Below, piece after piece: positions 17,897 through 31,344 of a stretch of DNA of 64,000 nucleotides (within the stretch, counting starts at the first letter, position 1; the number at the start of each line of letters is the position of its first letter). The notes under the pieces are model-generated. The model was not told the origin of the DNA. It ran no database searches and was given only the letters and a program-made list of their open reading frames with translations. Made by a program: the position numbers and the translations under genes. This DNA comes from Alkalihalobacillus sp. CinArs1 (lineage in GTDB: Bacteria; Bacillota; Bacilli; Bacillales; Guptibacillaceae): contig NZ_CANDOB010000001.1 in assembly GCF_947387515.1 (NCBI RefSeq), forward strand, positions 930,001 through 994,000. Reading direction: 5' to 3'.

Positions 17897-18570
17897 GCTT
17901 CGATCCCCTCTATCCGATACCCTAGTCCTCGAATGGTTTTAATCGATACTGTTGCATCCCTTTGTTTAAGCTTGTCTCTTATCCGTTTCACATGAACATC
18001 GACGGTGCGGTCGTCCCCTTCATAATCGAATCCCCAAATCTTTTCGATCAGCTGCTGTCGGGTGAAAATTCGTTCAGGATAGCTAGCTAACATATATAGT
18101 AGTTCAAATTCTTTCAGTGGCAATTGAACAAGCTCCTCGTTCACCTTCACTTCCTTTTTTTCTGTCTCCATTCTGATATTGCCAACTTGGAGTGATTTAG
18201 AAGCCTGGACCTGATACCTCCGGAGTAAAGCCTTAACACGCATCACTAGCTCTGTTGGTTCAAACGGCTTGACGACGTAGTCGTCTGTCCCCACTTGAAA
18301 GCCTTTTACTTTGTCGTGTGTTTCACCTTTCGCAGTCAGCATCAATACTGGAATTTCGTAGTAGCGTCGAATCTCTTCACATAAGCTATAGCCATCTAAC
18401 CCTGGCATCATGATATCAATGATTGCGAGGTCAATGGACTGAGATGCTAGGATCGACAACGCTTCTTCGCCATCTGCAGCTTGCACTACATGATACCCTT
18501 CATGATTCATATATAGAGATACTAACTGTAGAATATTTGGATCATCATCTGTTATTAAAACGCGAATCAT
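17893..18570 (-). CDS. OmpR/PhoB-family response regulator
   Basis: A 225-residue regulator. The receiver domain spans residues 1-120 with the acidic pair near residues 8-9 (TDDD), the phospho-acceptor in IIDIMMPGLDG and the lysine in VVKPF. The winged-helix DNA-binding domain follows, with the FTRQQLIEKIWGFDYEGDDRTVDVHVKRIRDKL block. It is the first gene of a three-gene run (regulator, kinase, RND pump). AAAAGGAGG precedes the ATG. Confidence 0.95.
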   Translation of the reverse strand: MIRVLITDDDPNILQLVSLYMNHEGYHVVQAADGEEALSILASQSIDLAIIDIMMPGLDGYSLCEEIRRYYEIPVLMLTAKGETHDKVKGFQVGTDDYVVKPFEPTELVMRVKALLRRYQVQASKSLQVGNIRMETEKKEVKVNEELVQLPLKEFELLYMLASYPERIFTRQQLIEKIWGFDYEGDDRTVDVHVKRIRDKLKQRDATVSIKTIRGLGYRIEGIEA

Positions 18571-18909
18571 GAGTTTCCTCCTTTTTAAAAAAAATAAATG
18601 TTACTAGTGTATTATGGCTAAACGAGAACAGTAAATAAAAAATTATTACATAATGTGCAATGAAAAAGATAGTAGGAAAACTAGTCCTCTCTCTATTTTA
18701 GCTCTTGTTTGTATCTTTACACGCCCTTTTAATGAATCCTGCAACAACTATTTCATCAAACCTGTTACAATCGTTTCTTTACTACGAATAAAATGAGATT
18801 CGTCATGGTCTCAAGTATATATCTCAAATAATGAGAGTGGACTATATAAAAATAAGCCACACCTTGATCCAGCTAAGGATTAAGATGTGGCTTTATTTTC
18901 GTAGCCTTA
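18571..18909. other. Intergenic gap with one terminator
   Basis: A 339-bp AT-rich gap between the start of the response regulator gene and the end of the iron permease gene. A long hairpin near 18852-18893 (AAGCCACACCTT pairing with a slightly imperfect AAGATGTGGCTT) is the likely terminator of the iron-uptake operon. The regulator promoter may be TTTACT, 18 bases, TACACT around 18600-18635, which is a weak match. I see no gene or other structure. Confidence 0.6.
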
Positions 18910-19914
18910 CTACTTTTTCGCTAAAAGATACATAAAGTAAGGAGCTCCGATAATGGTAACGATGATTCCAGCTGGAATGCCGCTAGGATCCAAGATCACA
19001 CGCCCAATCGTATCGGCAGTCAGGAGCAAAATACCTCCTAATAATGCAGTGACCGGAACGAACGCTTGGTGGCGTGGTCCAACGAGGGACCTAGAAATAT
19101 GCGGAGCCATCAACCCTACGAATGCGATACCACCGCTTACTGCTACTGAAGCAGATGCTAGCGCAACAGCGATGATAATTAATAGGATCCTCTCTTTACC
19201 AATGTTTACGCCCACACCGATCGATACGTTTTCATGAAGTGTTAACGTGTTCAACACGTTCGCTTTCATAAAAACAATCGGGAAAAGAATCAGGATCCAA
19301 GGTGCTAATGAAAGGACGAAGATCCAATCATCTCCCCAAATACGCCCCGCCATCCAATTGGCCATAAACGCATGGTCTTCCATCTCTAACCGAGTAGATA
19401 GCACCAACGTAGCTCCATACAAAGCAGCAGCTAAACCTACACCGATCAACACTAACCTCGTGGGCTCAACACCTTCACCTTTTATGTATGACATGACATA
19501 GATGATAGCAGCAGTCACCATTCCACCAGCTAACGCAAAAAGAGGAAGGATGTATAGAAAGCTTGTAGACTCTACCGAAAAGAACATGATGTAGACTACG
19601 ATCATTAAGCCTGCTCCGGCATTGATACCTAGGATACCAGGATCAGAGAGTGGGTTCTTCGTAATACTCTGTAATATCGCACCAGAGACGGCAAGTCCCA
19701 TTCCAGCAAGTACCGCAACGAAAATTCTTGGCATTCTAAATTGAAATAGAATTAAATTCTCCCGCTGAGTCCCTTTCCCGATGATCGTACGAAAAAGTTC
19801 GCCAGGAGTTAAAGAAGCATAACCTGTTCCGATGCTTATGATAATCGCGAGGACTAACAACATAGCTGCAGTGATTACAGTAATTCTGAACCGTTTGACC
19901 TGTTGTGCATTCAT
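18910..19914 (-). CDS. Iron-siderophore ABC permease (FecCD family)
   Basis: A 334-residue inner-membrane permease with about ten helices. FecCD signatures are FRMPRIFVAVLAGMGLAVSGAILQ at residues 57-80, NPLSDPGILGINAGAG, GGIAFVGLMAPHISR near residue 260 and the final GAPYFMYLLAKK. It is the second permease of a BtuC-like heterodimer; its start overlaps the end of the preceding permease by 4 bases. It most resembles the YfhA/FeuC group of hydroxamate or catecholate siderophore importers; the precise siderophore cannot be read. Confidence 0.92.
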   Translation of the reverse strand: MNAQQVKRFRITVITAAMLLVLAIIISIGTGYASLTPGELFRTIIGKGTQRENLILFQFRMPRIFVAVLAGMGLAVSGAILQSITKNPLSDPGILGINAGAGLMIVVYIMFFSVESTSFLYILPLFALAGGMVTAAIIYVMSYIKGEGVEPTRLVLIGVGLAAALYGATLVLSTRLEMEDHAFMANWMAGRIWGDDWIFVLSLAPWILILFPIVFMKANVLNTLTLHENVSIGVGVNIGKERILLIIIAVALASASVAVSGGIAFVGLMAPHISRSLVGPRHQAFVPVTALLGGILLLTADTIGRVILDPSGIPAGIIVTIIGAPYFMYLLAKK

Positions 19915-20954
19915 GATAGCTTCCTCCCTCCTTTTCTAGCGAGATAAAGGAAGAAAGGAACGCCGACCATAGCGACAACAGCTCCTACGGGCGTTTCATA
20001 TGGAGCATTCACCGTTCTGGCAAATGTGTCTGCTAGGACTAAAAGTACACTGCCAAAAACAGCTGAACAAGGAATGATCCAACGATAATCTGTTCCTACA
20101 AGAAAGCGTACGATATGTGGCACGAGTAAACCAACAAAAGCAATCGCCCCTGCAAGTGACACAGCCGCTCCTGCCAAGATCAATACTACTGTCATCAAGA
20201 TCGTTTTCGTTAGAAGGGTTCGTTGTCCAAGACTCTTAGCTAAGTCCTCTCCAAAGCTAAGAATCGTTAGTTGCCTCGATAGCATAATAGAAATTAAGAT
20301 TCCTACTAGAGCAACAGGAACAATGATTTTCAACTGTGTCCAATTGGTTCCAGAGACACCACCTGCTGTCCAAAAAGCAAGATCTTGAGAAAGTTTATAA
20401 TAGATCGCAACGCCTTCTCCTAACGAAGAAAGCAGTGCAGACACAGCTGCACCTGCTAACGTAATACGGATTGGAGAAAGCCCCCCCCTAGTCATTGAAC
20501 CTAAACCGAATACTAACAACGCCCCAACTCCCGCTCCAACAAACGATAGCAGCATAACGGTGAAGTATGACGAACCTAGGTTAAATGCAAACACACAAGC
20601 GAGGGCTAAACTTGCACCAGCGTTCAAACCGAGTAAACCAGGATCTGCAAGAGGGTTTCGAGTCATTCCCTGCATGATTGCTCCACTCACAGCAAAGGCA
20701 GCGCCGACAACTGCAGCTCCAAGCTCTCTTGGTAACCGAAGACTTACGATAATGCGATCTGTTTCTCTGCTAGAATCATAATTAAATATAGCTTCCCAAA
20801 CTGTTCGAAAATCAATCTTTGCAGCTCCAACTGAGATAGCAAGACCAATACTTAATAAGAGGAGTAAGCACCCCAAAAGCAAGATGGTCAGGCCTACCTC
20901 AGGTCTCGAATACACTTTTACATCTTTTATAACCTTCGTCTTCGTTTTGAACAT
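19911..20954 (-). CDS. Iron-siderophore ABC permease (FecCD family)
   Basis: A 347-residue permease, partner of the downstream gene. Motifs are LRLPRELGAAVVGAAFAVSGAIMQGMTRNPLADPGLLGLNAGAS and GAIAFVGLLVPHIVRFLVG, and it ends GVPFFLYLARKGGRKLS. A basic, Lys-rich N-terminus of about 25 residues precedes the first helix. It follows the binding-protein gene by 15 bases, so the three are one transcript ordered binding protein, permease, permease. Confidence 0.92.
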   Translation of the reverse strand: MFKTKTKVIKDVKVYSRPEVGLTILLLGCLLLLLSIGLAISVGAAKIDFRTVWEAIFNYDSSRETDRIIVSLRLPRELGAAVVGAAFAVSGAIMQGMTRNPLADPGLLGLNAGASLALACVFAFNLGSSYFTVMLLSFVGAGVGALLVFGLGSMTRGGLSPIRITLAGAAVSALLSSLGEGVAIYYKLSQDLAFWTAGGVSGTNWTQLKIIVPVALVGILISIMLSRQLTILSFGEDLAKSLGQRTLLTKTILMTVVLILAGAAVSLAGAIAFVGLLVPHIVRFLVGTDYRWIIPCSAVFGSVLLVLADTFARTVNAPYETPVGAVVAMVGVPFFLYLARKGGRKLS

Positions 20955-20969
20955 TGAAATTATCCTTTG

Positions 20970-21911
20970 TTATTTCGTTAATTCTTCGACGATAAACTCC
21001 AATTCTTTCTCTAGAGAGATCGGGTCGTTAAAATAGAACGATTCTGAGTCAAACTGAATTGCATTTCCATTTTTTACAGCAGGAAGCTCTTTCCAAACAT
21101 CAGATTCCATAAAGGAGTTGTCTGGATTACCTGCTCCAGTTCCAACAAAGATATAATCTCCAGCATAAGTAGGAATCACTTCTGTAGAGATGGCTTTCCA
21201 ACCTGGACCGAAGACATCTTCTTCTAATTTCTTAGGTGCTTTTAATTCAAGAGCTTGATAGATGACCTCTGTTCCACGTCCCCAGTTTTCACCATAAACG
21301 TACATATCTTTGCCGTATGCTTCCATAACCATGAACGTCTTGTCTTCTCCAATAGCAGCTTTTACTTTTTCACGAGCATCTGCAGCTTTTTCCTTCCACT
21401 CTTCAACCCATGCTTTTGCTTCATCTTCTTTTCCTACGATTTTCCCGATTTCAACATGCTGCTCCATGTAATCATACTTATCGTATGACATCGTTACTGT
21501 AGGAGCGATTTCTTCATATTTCTTTAAGTTTTTATCATCAGAATACGTAATGATTAGATCTGGATTAAGCTCTAACAGTTTTTCATATGAGTCTGCAGTA
21601 ACGACTTCAACGTCATCAAGCTTATCTCCATAGAATTTATTAGATTTTGGATATTCATTTACAGCGATCGGTGTAATGCCTAATTCCAACAAGTTTCCTG
21701 CATATGTAGCCGCTAGCATTGCAACACGCTCTGGTTCTTTAGGAACTTCAACCTCTCCATTTTCACCTTCATAAACCCTTGTATCTTGTTTATCACTATC
21801 GTCTTTTTCCGCAGAACTTTCACCTGATGTGTTCTCAGAACACGCTGCTAATGCAAACACTAAAGCTAATAAAGATAAACTAAGTAAAAGTTGTTTAAAT
21901 CCTTTTTTCAT
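20970..21911 (-). CDS. Siderophore-binding lipoprotein
   Basis: A 313-residue substrate-binding protein of the FepB/TroA-like class. Residues 1-24 form a lipoprotein signal with lipobox ALAAC. The Peripla_BP_2 features are EVPKEPERVAML, ELGITPIAVNEY, LLELNPDLIITYS and the C-terminal EFIVEELTK. It has its own Fur box and is followed by two permeases. It resembles B. subtilis YfiY; the siderophore (hydroxamate, for example schizokinen-like) is a guess. Confidence 0.9.
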   Translation of the reverse strand: MKKGFKQLLLSLSLLALVFALAACSENTSGESSAEKDDSDKQDTRVYEGENGEVEVPKEPERVAMLAATYAGNLLELGITPIAVNEYPKSNKFYGDKLDDVEVVTADSYEKLLELNPDLIITYSDDKNLKKYEEIAPTVTMSYDKYDYMEQHVEIGKIVGKEDEAKAWVEEWKEKAADAREKVKAAIGEDKTFMVMEAYGKDMYVYGENWGRGTEVIYQALELKAPKKLEEDVFGPGWKAISTEVIPTYAGDYIFVGTGAGNPDNSFMESDVWKELPAVKNGNAIQFDSESFYFNDPISLEKELEFIVEELTK

Positions 21912-21933
21912 GTTGTTCTTCCTCCTGAATGTA

Positions 21934-21954
21934 TGATAATAAGAATCATTCTCA
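21934..21954 (-). promoter_or_regulatory. Fur box before the binding-protein gene
   Basis: TGATAATAAGAATCATTCTCA on the plus strand, equivalent to TGAGAATGATTCTTATTATCA on the coding strand; a close Fur-box match about 25 bases before the start codon. Confidence 0.8.
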
Positions 21955-21977
21955 TATGATGGAAATAAAAAAAGCAG

Positions 21978-22790
21978 TTACGCTAAGTTCTCTATGAACT
22001 GCTCAGTTTTTACGAGATCATACGTCAAACATACTGGCTTCCTCGTTCTTGGGTCCATCCCGATTTCAGCATCGATATTGAACACATCGTAAAGGACTTT
22101 AGACGTCATCACTTCTTCAGCTCTTCCCTCTTTTACAATTGAGCCGTCTTTCATAGCCACCATGTGATGAGCAAACCTCGCAGCATGATTTAAATCATGT
22201 ATGACCATTACGATGGTACGCTTTTCATCACGGTTCAGTTGATGTAATAGCTCGAGTACTTCTAATTGGTGAGATAAGTCTAGATAAGTGGTAGGCTCAT
22301 CTAATAATATGATATCGGTTTCTTGCGCGAGTGCCATGGCGATCCAAACACGCTGTCTTTGACCACCAGAAAGAGCATCTACAGGTCGTTCCTTAAATTC
22401 AAGAATACCCGTTACACGAAGTGCCCAGTCGATCACATCATAGTCCTTTTTCGTTAGCTTACCGAATCCTTTTTGATAAGGATACCTGCCATAAGAAACA
22501 AGTTCTCCAACAGTCAGACCAGCAGGTGAATCCGGGGACTGAGGTAAGATCGCCATTTTTTGCGCGATTTTCTTAGTAGATTCTTTACTGATGCTTTTAC
22601 CGTCTAAGTAAACTGTTCCAGCATTCGGATTGAGTATGCGTGATAACGTTTTAAGAACCGTTGATTTACCACACCCATTCGGGCCGATAATCGTCGTGAT
22701 CTTTTTATCTGGAATCTCAATTTTTAAATCTTTAACGATATTTTTTTCACCATAACCAACCTTTAAATCCTCTGCATATAGTCTGGACAT
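21978..22790 (-). CDS. yusV: Siderophore ABC transporter ATPase (YusV/FecE type)
   Basis: A 270-residue ATPase with Walker A GPNGCGKST (residues 36-44), Q-loop PQSPDSPAG, signature LSGGQRQRVWIAMALAQ, Walker B IILLDEPTTYLD and the H-loop VIHDLNHAARF. In B. subtilis YusV is the shared ATPase for several siderophore permeases. Here it precedes the binding-protein gene on the same strand, with its own Fur box upstream and a further Fur box between the two genes. Confidence 0.9.
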   Translation of the reverse strand: MSRLYAEDLKVGYGEKNIVKDLKIEIPDKKITTIIGPNGCGKSTVLKTLSRILNPNAGTVYLDGKSISKESTKKIAQKMAILPQSPDSPAGLTVGELVSYGRYPYQKGFGKLTKKDYDVIDWALRVTGILEFKERPVDALSGGQRQRVWIAMALAQETDIILLDEPTTYLDLSHQLEVLELLHQLNRDEKRTIVMVIHDLNHAARFAHHMVAMKDGSIVKEGRAEEVMTSKVLYDVFNIDAEIGMDPRTRKPVCLTYDLVKTEQFIENLA

Positions 22791-22839
22791 GGTTCCCCTC
22801 CTTAGAAATTCTCAAGTATCACTGAACTCCAACTCACCA

Positions 22840-22858
22840 AATGAAAATGATTATCAAT
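22840..22858 (-). promoter_or_regulatory. Fur box before the ATPase gene
   Basis: AATGAAAATGATTATCAAT on the plus strand (ATTGATAATCATTTTCATT on the coding strand), 50 bases before the start codon; close match to the Fur consensus. Confidence 0.82.
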
Positions 22859-22923
22859 GTCATAACTTATTCTAGTCTATCGTATTTATACTGTCAACCG
22901 AATAATCAGCATTCTTATGCAAT

Positions 22924-22957
22924 AAAAAAAGACCCTGGAGTAACCACCAGGGTCTTT
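22924..22957 (-). terminator. Terminator of the suf operon
   Basis: AAAGACCCTGG pairs with CCAGGGTCTTT, followed on the minus strand by a long T run, just beyond the sufB stop. Confidence 0.88.
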
Positions 22958-22964
22958 ATGAATG

Positions 22965-24362
22965 TTAACCGATCGAACCTTCCATTTCAAACTTGATAAG
23001 GCGGTTCATTTCGACCGCATATTCCATTGGAAGTTCTTTTGTAAATGGCTCGATAAAGCCCATTACGATCATTTCTGTTGCTTCTTCTTCTGAAACCCCA
23101 CGGCTCATTAGATAGAAGAGCTGTTCCTCAGAAACCTTCGATACTTTCGCTTCGTGTTCAAGAGAAATGTTATCGTTAAGGATTTCGTTGTAAGGAATCG
23201 TATCAGAAGTTGACTCATTATCCATGATAAGCGTGTCACACTCAACGTTAGAACGTGCGCCTTCAGCTTTACGGCCGAAGTGTACGATACCACGGTACGT
23301 TACTTTACCACCTTGTTTAGAGATGGATTTAGAAACGATCGTTGAAGAAGTGTTTGGAGCAAGGTGAATCATCTTCGCACCTGCATCCTGATGCTGTCCT
23401 TTACCAGCTAGGGCGATGGAAAGTGTCATTCCACGTGCGCCTTCACCTTTAAGTAGAACGGCAGGATACTTCATCGTAAGTTTTGAGCCTAGGTTACCAT
23501 CGATCCATTCCATCGTTGCATTTTCTTCTGCAACAGCACGTTTAGTAACAAGGTTATATACGTTGTTCGCCCAGTTCTGGATCGTTGTATAACGACAGTA
23601 AGCGTCCTTCTTAACAATGATTTCAACAACCGCACTGTGTAGTGAATTCGTTGTATAAACAGGAGCTGTACAACCTTCAACGTAATGTACAGAAGAACCT
23701 TCATCAGCGATAATAAGCGTACGCTCAAACTGTCCCATATTTTCAGAGTTAATACGGAAGTATGCTTGTAGAGGTGTATCCACTTTTACGCCTTTTGGTA
23801 CGTAAATGAATGATCCACCAGACCAAACAGCAGAGTTAAGAGCTGAGAACTTGTTATCTGTCGGAGGAATCGTTTTACCGAAATGTTCTCTGAACAACTC
23901 TTCGTTTTCTTTAAGAGCTGTATCCGTGTCCTTAAAGACGATTCCCATCTTTTCAAGGTCTTCTTGCATGTTGTGATAAACAACTTCGGATTCGTACTGA
24001 GCAGATACACCAGCGAGGTACTTTTGCTCAGCTTCAGGAATTCCAAGCTTATCAAACGTTGTTTTGATTTCTTCAGGTACTTCATCCCATGATCTTTCAG
24101 ACTTCTCAGAAGGCTTTACGTAGTACGTAATCTCATCAAAGTCTAAATCAGCAAGGTCGCCGCCCCACTGAGGCATAGGCATCTTATAAAATGTTTCAAG
24201 AGATTTCAAACGGAAATCAAGCATCCACTGCGGCTCATCCTTAATTCGAGAAATTTCTTTAACGATTTCAGGAGTCAAGCCACGCTGTGAGCGGAAAATT
24301 GAAACGTCTTTATCACTAAAACCATATTGGTAATCGCCAACTTCAGGCATTTTTTTAGCCAT
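22965..24362 (-). CDS. sufB: Fe-S cluster assembly scaffold SufB
   Basis: A 465-residue scaffold protein of the SufBCD complex, the last gene of sufCDSUB. It carries YVEGCTAP with the conserved cysteine, [26 protein letters not shown], and the SUF beta-helix C-terminus [28 protein letters not shown]. Length is normal for Firmicutes. GGAGGG precedes the ATG. The scaffold receives sulfur from SufS via SufU and hands clusters to client proteins such as LipA, LeuC and IlvD-type enzymes. Confidence 0.97.
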   Translation of the reverse strand: MAKKMPEVGDYQYGFSDKDVSIFRSQRGLTPEIVKEISRIKDEPQWMLDFRLKSLETFYKMPMPQWGGDLADLDFDEITYYVKPSEKSERSWDEVPEEIKTTFDKLGIPEAEQKYLAGVSAQYESEVVYHNMQEDLEKMGIVFKDTDTALKENEELFREHFGKTIPPTDNKFSALNSAVWSGGSFIYVPKGVKVDTPLQAYFRINSENMGQFERTLIIADEGSSVHYVEGCTAPVYTTNSLHSAVVEIIVKKDAYCRYTTIQNWANNVYNLVTKRAVAEENATMEWIDGNLGSKLTMKYPAVLLKGEGARGMTLSIALAGKGQHQDAGAKMIHLAPNTSSTIVSKSISKQGGKVTYRGIVHFGRKAEGARSNVECDTLIMDNESTSDTIPYNEILNDNISLEHEAKVSKVSEEQLFYLMSRGVSEEEATEMIVMGFIEPFTKELPMEYAVEMNRLIKFEMEGSIG

Positions 24363-24463
24363 AGTATTTCCCTCCTAGACATATTACATGTCAGTGTTTG
24401 GCTTACGTTCTCTTTCCATCATTCTAGTATGAATAAGCATCTATTACAACACCTGGAAAGGGC

Positions 24464-27430
<2,967 letters not shown>

Positions 27431-27448
27431 TGTCATCCTCCTTACTGC

Positions 27449-28234
27449 TTACGCTTCTTGGCCAACTGTTTCGTCTTTGATACCTAGTTCTTCTTTAATC
27501 CAATCGTAACCTTCTGCTTCAAGACGCTGAGCTAGTTCAGCTCCGCCTGACTTCACGATGCGTCCTTGCATCATTACGTGTACTTTATCTGGAGTAATAT
27601 AGTTAAGAAGACGCTGATAGTGAGTGATGATCAAGCAACCGAACTCTTCGTTACGCATTGCATTAACACCTTTTGAGACAACTTTAAGAGCGTCGATATC
27701 TAGACCAGAATCAATCTCATCAAGAACTGCAATCTTTGGTTCTAGCATCATAAGTTGAAGAATTTCGTTACGCTTTTTCTCACCGCCTGAGAATCCTTCG
27801 TTAAGGTAACGCTGAGCAAATTCTTCGCCCATATCAAGCTCAGCCATTTTGCTGTCTAGCTTTTTAATGAATTTCATAAGAGAAATTTCATCGCCTTCTT
27901 CACGACGAGCATTGATTGATGTACGTAGGAAATCAGCGTTTGTAACCCCGCTTACTTCACTTGGATATTGCATAGCAAGGAAGAGGCCCGCTTTCGCACG
28001 CTCATCAACTTCCATTTCAAGCACATCTTCATCATCAAGAAATACTTTACCTTGAGTGATTTCATATTTCGGATGTCCCATGATAGCGGAAGCAAGGGTA
28101 GATTTTCCTGTACCGTTCGGCCCCATTACTGCATGAATTTCGCCACCATTTATTTCAAGGTCTAGTCCCTTGATAATCTCTTTTCCTTCAATGGAAACAT
28201 GAAGATTTTCAATCTTAAGAGTTGATGCTGCCAT
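27449..28234 (-). CDS. sufC: SufC ATPase
   Basis: A 261-residue ABC-type ATPase of the SufBCD complex: Walker A GPNGTGKST, signature FSGGEKKRNEIL, Walker B IAVLDEIDSGLDIDA and H-loop IITHYQRLL. It is the first gene of the suf operon, with a consensus promoter 50 bases upstream. No membrane partner is present, as expected for SufC. Confidence 0.97.
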   Translation of the reverse strand: MAASTLKIENLHVSIEGKEIIKGLDLEINGGEIHAVMGPNGTGKSTLASAIMGHPKYEITQGKVFLDDEDVLEMEVDERAKAGLFLAMQYPSEVSGVTNADFLRTSINARREEGDEISLMKFIKKLDSKMAELDMGEEFAQRYLNEGFSGGEKKRNEILQLMMLEPKIAVLDEIDSGLDIDALKVVSKGVNAMRNEEFGCLIITHYQRLLNYITPDKVHVMMQGRIVKSGGAELAQRLEAEGYDWIKEELGIKDETVGQEA

Positions 28235-28281
28235 TTGTGAATACCTCCAATAACGTTTATACTATTCCTTCTTCCTTCCTT

Positions 28282-28309
28282 ATTGTATTAGCTATAAGGT
28301 TTATGTCAA
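28282..28309 (-). promoter_or_regulatory. SigA promoter of sufCDSUB
   Basis: A perfect TTGACA (28309-28304), a 16-base spacer and TACAAT (28287-28282), upstream of sufC. Confidence 0.82.
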
Positions 28310-28505
28310 GGAATGTGTGCTGAGTCATTCTCAATCTATTTTCATTCTAATTTTATAACAAATCCAAACTATTATCAAGGAACGAGAAATGCGTCCTTAA
28401 CTAGAGTTAACAACATCTATGTGTCCTATTCAGACTACAAATCTCACCCAAGATTAAGCGTATCATTTCCTTATAAGGGAAACAACGGATGTTGTACTCA
28501 TTTCA

Positions 28506-28536
28506 AAATAAAAAACCAGTCAGCGACTGGTTTTTA
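28506..28536 (-). terminator. Terminator after the small 50-aa gene
   Basis: AAAAACCAGTC pairs with GACTGGTTTTT; on the minus strand it ends in six T, beginning about 16 bases past the TGA at 28552. Confidence 0.85.
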
Positions 28537-28551
28537 TAGCGTATTGCTGAT

Positions 28552-28704
28552 TCATTTTTGCAATTTACGGTCGAATTCACTTACCAACATCAGACTTTGG
28601 CGATGATCCATGTCACGATCGCGCTCTACTTGCATTCGTTTGTTAAAATTCCTGCTATATTCTGCGTATCCTACTCCGTGAGACTGGAACATTGCCTTTT
28701 CCAT
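28552..28704 (-). CDS. Small 50-residue protein of unknown function
   Basis: ATG 28702-28704 to TGA 28552-28554 gives a charged 50-residue protein starting MEKAMFQSHGVGYAEYSRNF and ending SEFDRKLQK. A strong intrinsic terminator follows directly on the same strand, which is the main reason to believe it. The ATG has no good ribosome site. The frame stays open upstream to an ATT codon about 7 bases after AAAGGA, giving 12 extra residues (SPLRLNHTPE before the ATG), so a non-standard start is possible. No membrane segment is seen; the product looks helical. I do not recognise the family. It lies between yurZ and the suf operon. Confidence 0.6.
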   Translation of the reverse strand: MEKAMFQSHGVGYAEYSRNFNKRMQVERDRDMDHRQSLMLVSEFDRKLQK

Positions 28705-28950
28705 TTCAGGTGTGTGGTTTAACCGCAAGGGGCTAATAATGAATCAATCCTTTCAGTAATTGGTTATTTATTTACTCACTTAATTTACCACTTTAATACA
28801 GTCGCCTACAAATGCCATATACACCAATTACAAAGGAAATAACCTGCTCTTCTATGTTTTGAATATATTGAAAAGTATAAATCTTATCTTTCCTTCGTTT
28901 AAGAAGCAATTCCAATACCGTGCATATATATAATGGAAGAAACTCGTAGT

Positions 28951-29322
28951 TTAATGCTTCATTTGATTAAGATCTGTAATACATTCCTGAACGAGGGTTA
29001 CAGCTTGACTCATGGAAGCTCCTCCACCAAAGGCTGCTGTTACTCCAACTGTCTCGAGGATTTCCTCTTCGGTGCACCCTTGATCTAAGCACCCTTTCGT
29101 ATGATAAATGATGCAATATTCATCTTGAGAGAAAATCGAGATCCCAAGTGCAATCATCTGCTTTTCCTTCTTACTAACGGCACCCTCTCTAAAACAAGCT
29201 TCTGTAAATGCATTATACTTCTTTGCTATTTGGGGCATTTTCTCAGTAAAGACTCCAAGGCCTTCTTTGTAATCATGCAATGCTGTCTGTGCAAAATTTG
29301 TATTTTGTTGTTCCTGCGTCAC
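28951..29322 (-). CDS. yurZ: Carboxymuconolactone decarboxylase/AhpD-like protein (YurZ)
   Basis: A 123-residue all-helical CMD-family protein with the segment SKKEKQMIALGISIFSQDEYCIIYHTKGCLDQGCTEEEILE. The active-site region is C-I-I-Y-H, lacking the CxxC pair of true AhpD peroxidase reductases. Start is GTG 29322: AAGGAGG lies 9 bases upstream, and the longer frame would translate that site. B. subtilis yurZ also lies next to sufC (yurY). Activity unknown. Confidence 0.85.
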   Translation of the reverse strand: MTQEQQNTNFAQTALHDYKEGLGVFTEKMPQIAKKYNAFTEACFREGAVSKKEKQMIALGISIFSQDEYCIIYHTKGCLDQGCTEEEILETVGVTAAFGGGASMSQAVTLVQECITDLNQMKH

Positions 29323-29354
29323 GTCACATTCCTCCTTCAATTATTCAGAGTTAG

Positions 29355-30437
<1,083 letters not shown>

Positions 30438-30442
30438 CACTA

Positions 30443-30475
30443 AAAAAAGGTTCTCCACAAAGGAGAACCTTTTTT
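30443..30475. terminator. Terminator between ldh and metQ
   Basis: AAAAAAGGTTCTCC pairs with GGAGAACCTTTTTT; it serves both convergent genes. Confidence 0.88.
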
Positions 30476-30478
30476 GCT

Positions 30479-31321
30479 TTATTCATTTACTGGTACGACT
30501 GCTCCATCATATTCTTCTTTAATGAAGGTTTGAATTTCTTCTGAGCGTAGAACCTCAACAAGCGTTTTTACAGCTTCGTTACTTTCATCACCTTTGTTCA
30601 CGGTGATCACGTTCACGTATGGAGAGTCCGAACCTTCAAGTGCTATTGCGTCTTCTTGTGGATTTAATCCAGCATCGATCGCATAGTTCGTGTTGATCAT
30701 AACAGCATCGCCTTCACCTTGCTTATAGATCTGAGGAAGAAGGGAAGCTTCAACGTTTGTTTTAAAGGTAAGGTCTTTTGGATTTTCAGCGATATCTTCG
30801 ACTTGTGCATCTGTTGGATCGATACCTTCTTTAATCTTGATCAAACCTTTCGCTTCTAGCAATTGAAGCATACGACCGTGGTCTGATACAGAGTTACTCA
30901 TGATGATTTCTGCACCTTTAGGAAGTGCATCAAGGTTTTCATATTCCTGTGAATAGACACCGATCGGCTCGATATGAATCCCACCAGCGTTTACGAAATC
31001 ATAGTTATCGTTTTCTTCCATTTGTAGCTCCATATAAGGCACTGTTTGGAAGTAGTTCGCATCTAACTCACCATTAGCGAGAGTTTTGTTCGGAAGAATG
31101 TAATCCTGGAAGCGCTCGATTTCAAGAGTAATTCCTTCTTCCTCAAGAAGCGGCTGTGCTTTTTCGAGAATTTCAGCGTGTGGAACGTTTGATGCACCAA
31201 CAACTAGTTTCGTTTCTTCACTTTCTGATCCTGAGCCTTCACTGTTTCCACCGTTATTTGCTCCACAAGCCGCTAGAGCTGCAAGAGCAACAACTGACAA
31301 AAGTAGTAATAGTTTTTTCAT
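30479..31321 (-). CDS. metQ: Methionine-binding lipoprotein MetQ
   Basis: A 280-residue NlpA-family lipoprotein. The signal ends in lipobox ALAAC. Typical blocks are VGASNVPHAEILEKAQPLL, LANGELDANYFQTVPYM and NTNYAIDAGLNP. It binds methionine (D- and L-forms in B. subtilis) for the MetNP transporter. It is the last gene of metN-metP-metQ under a SAM-I riboswitch. Confidence 0.94.
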   Translation of the reverse strand: MKKLLLLLSVVALAALAACGANNGGNSEGSGSESEETKLVVGASNVPHAEILEKAQPLLEEEGITLEIERFQDYILPNKTLANGELDANYFQTVPYMELQMEENDNYDFVNAGGIHIEPIGVYSQEYENLDALPKGAEIIMSNSVSDHGRMLQLLEAKGLIKIKEGIDPTDAQVEDIAENPKDLTFKTNVEASLLPQIYKQGEGDAVMINTNYAIDAGLNPQEDAIALEGSDSPYVNVITVNKGDESNEAVKTLVEVLRSEEIQTFIKEEYDGAVVPVNE

Positions 31322-31344
31322 GGTTTCTCTCTCCTTTTTTTATC

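Noticed and set aside
28780-28960. An open minus-strand frame (roughly LPLYICTVLELLLKRRKDKIYTF...) between yurZ and the small gene
   Set aside because: No usable start codon with a ribosome site and no terminator of its own; possibly a decayed gene but not supportable.
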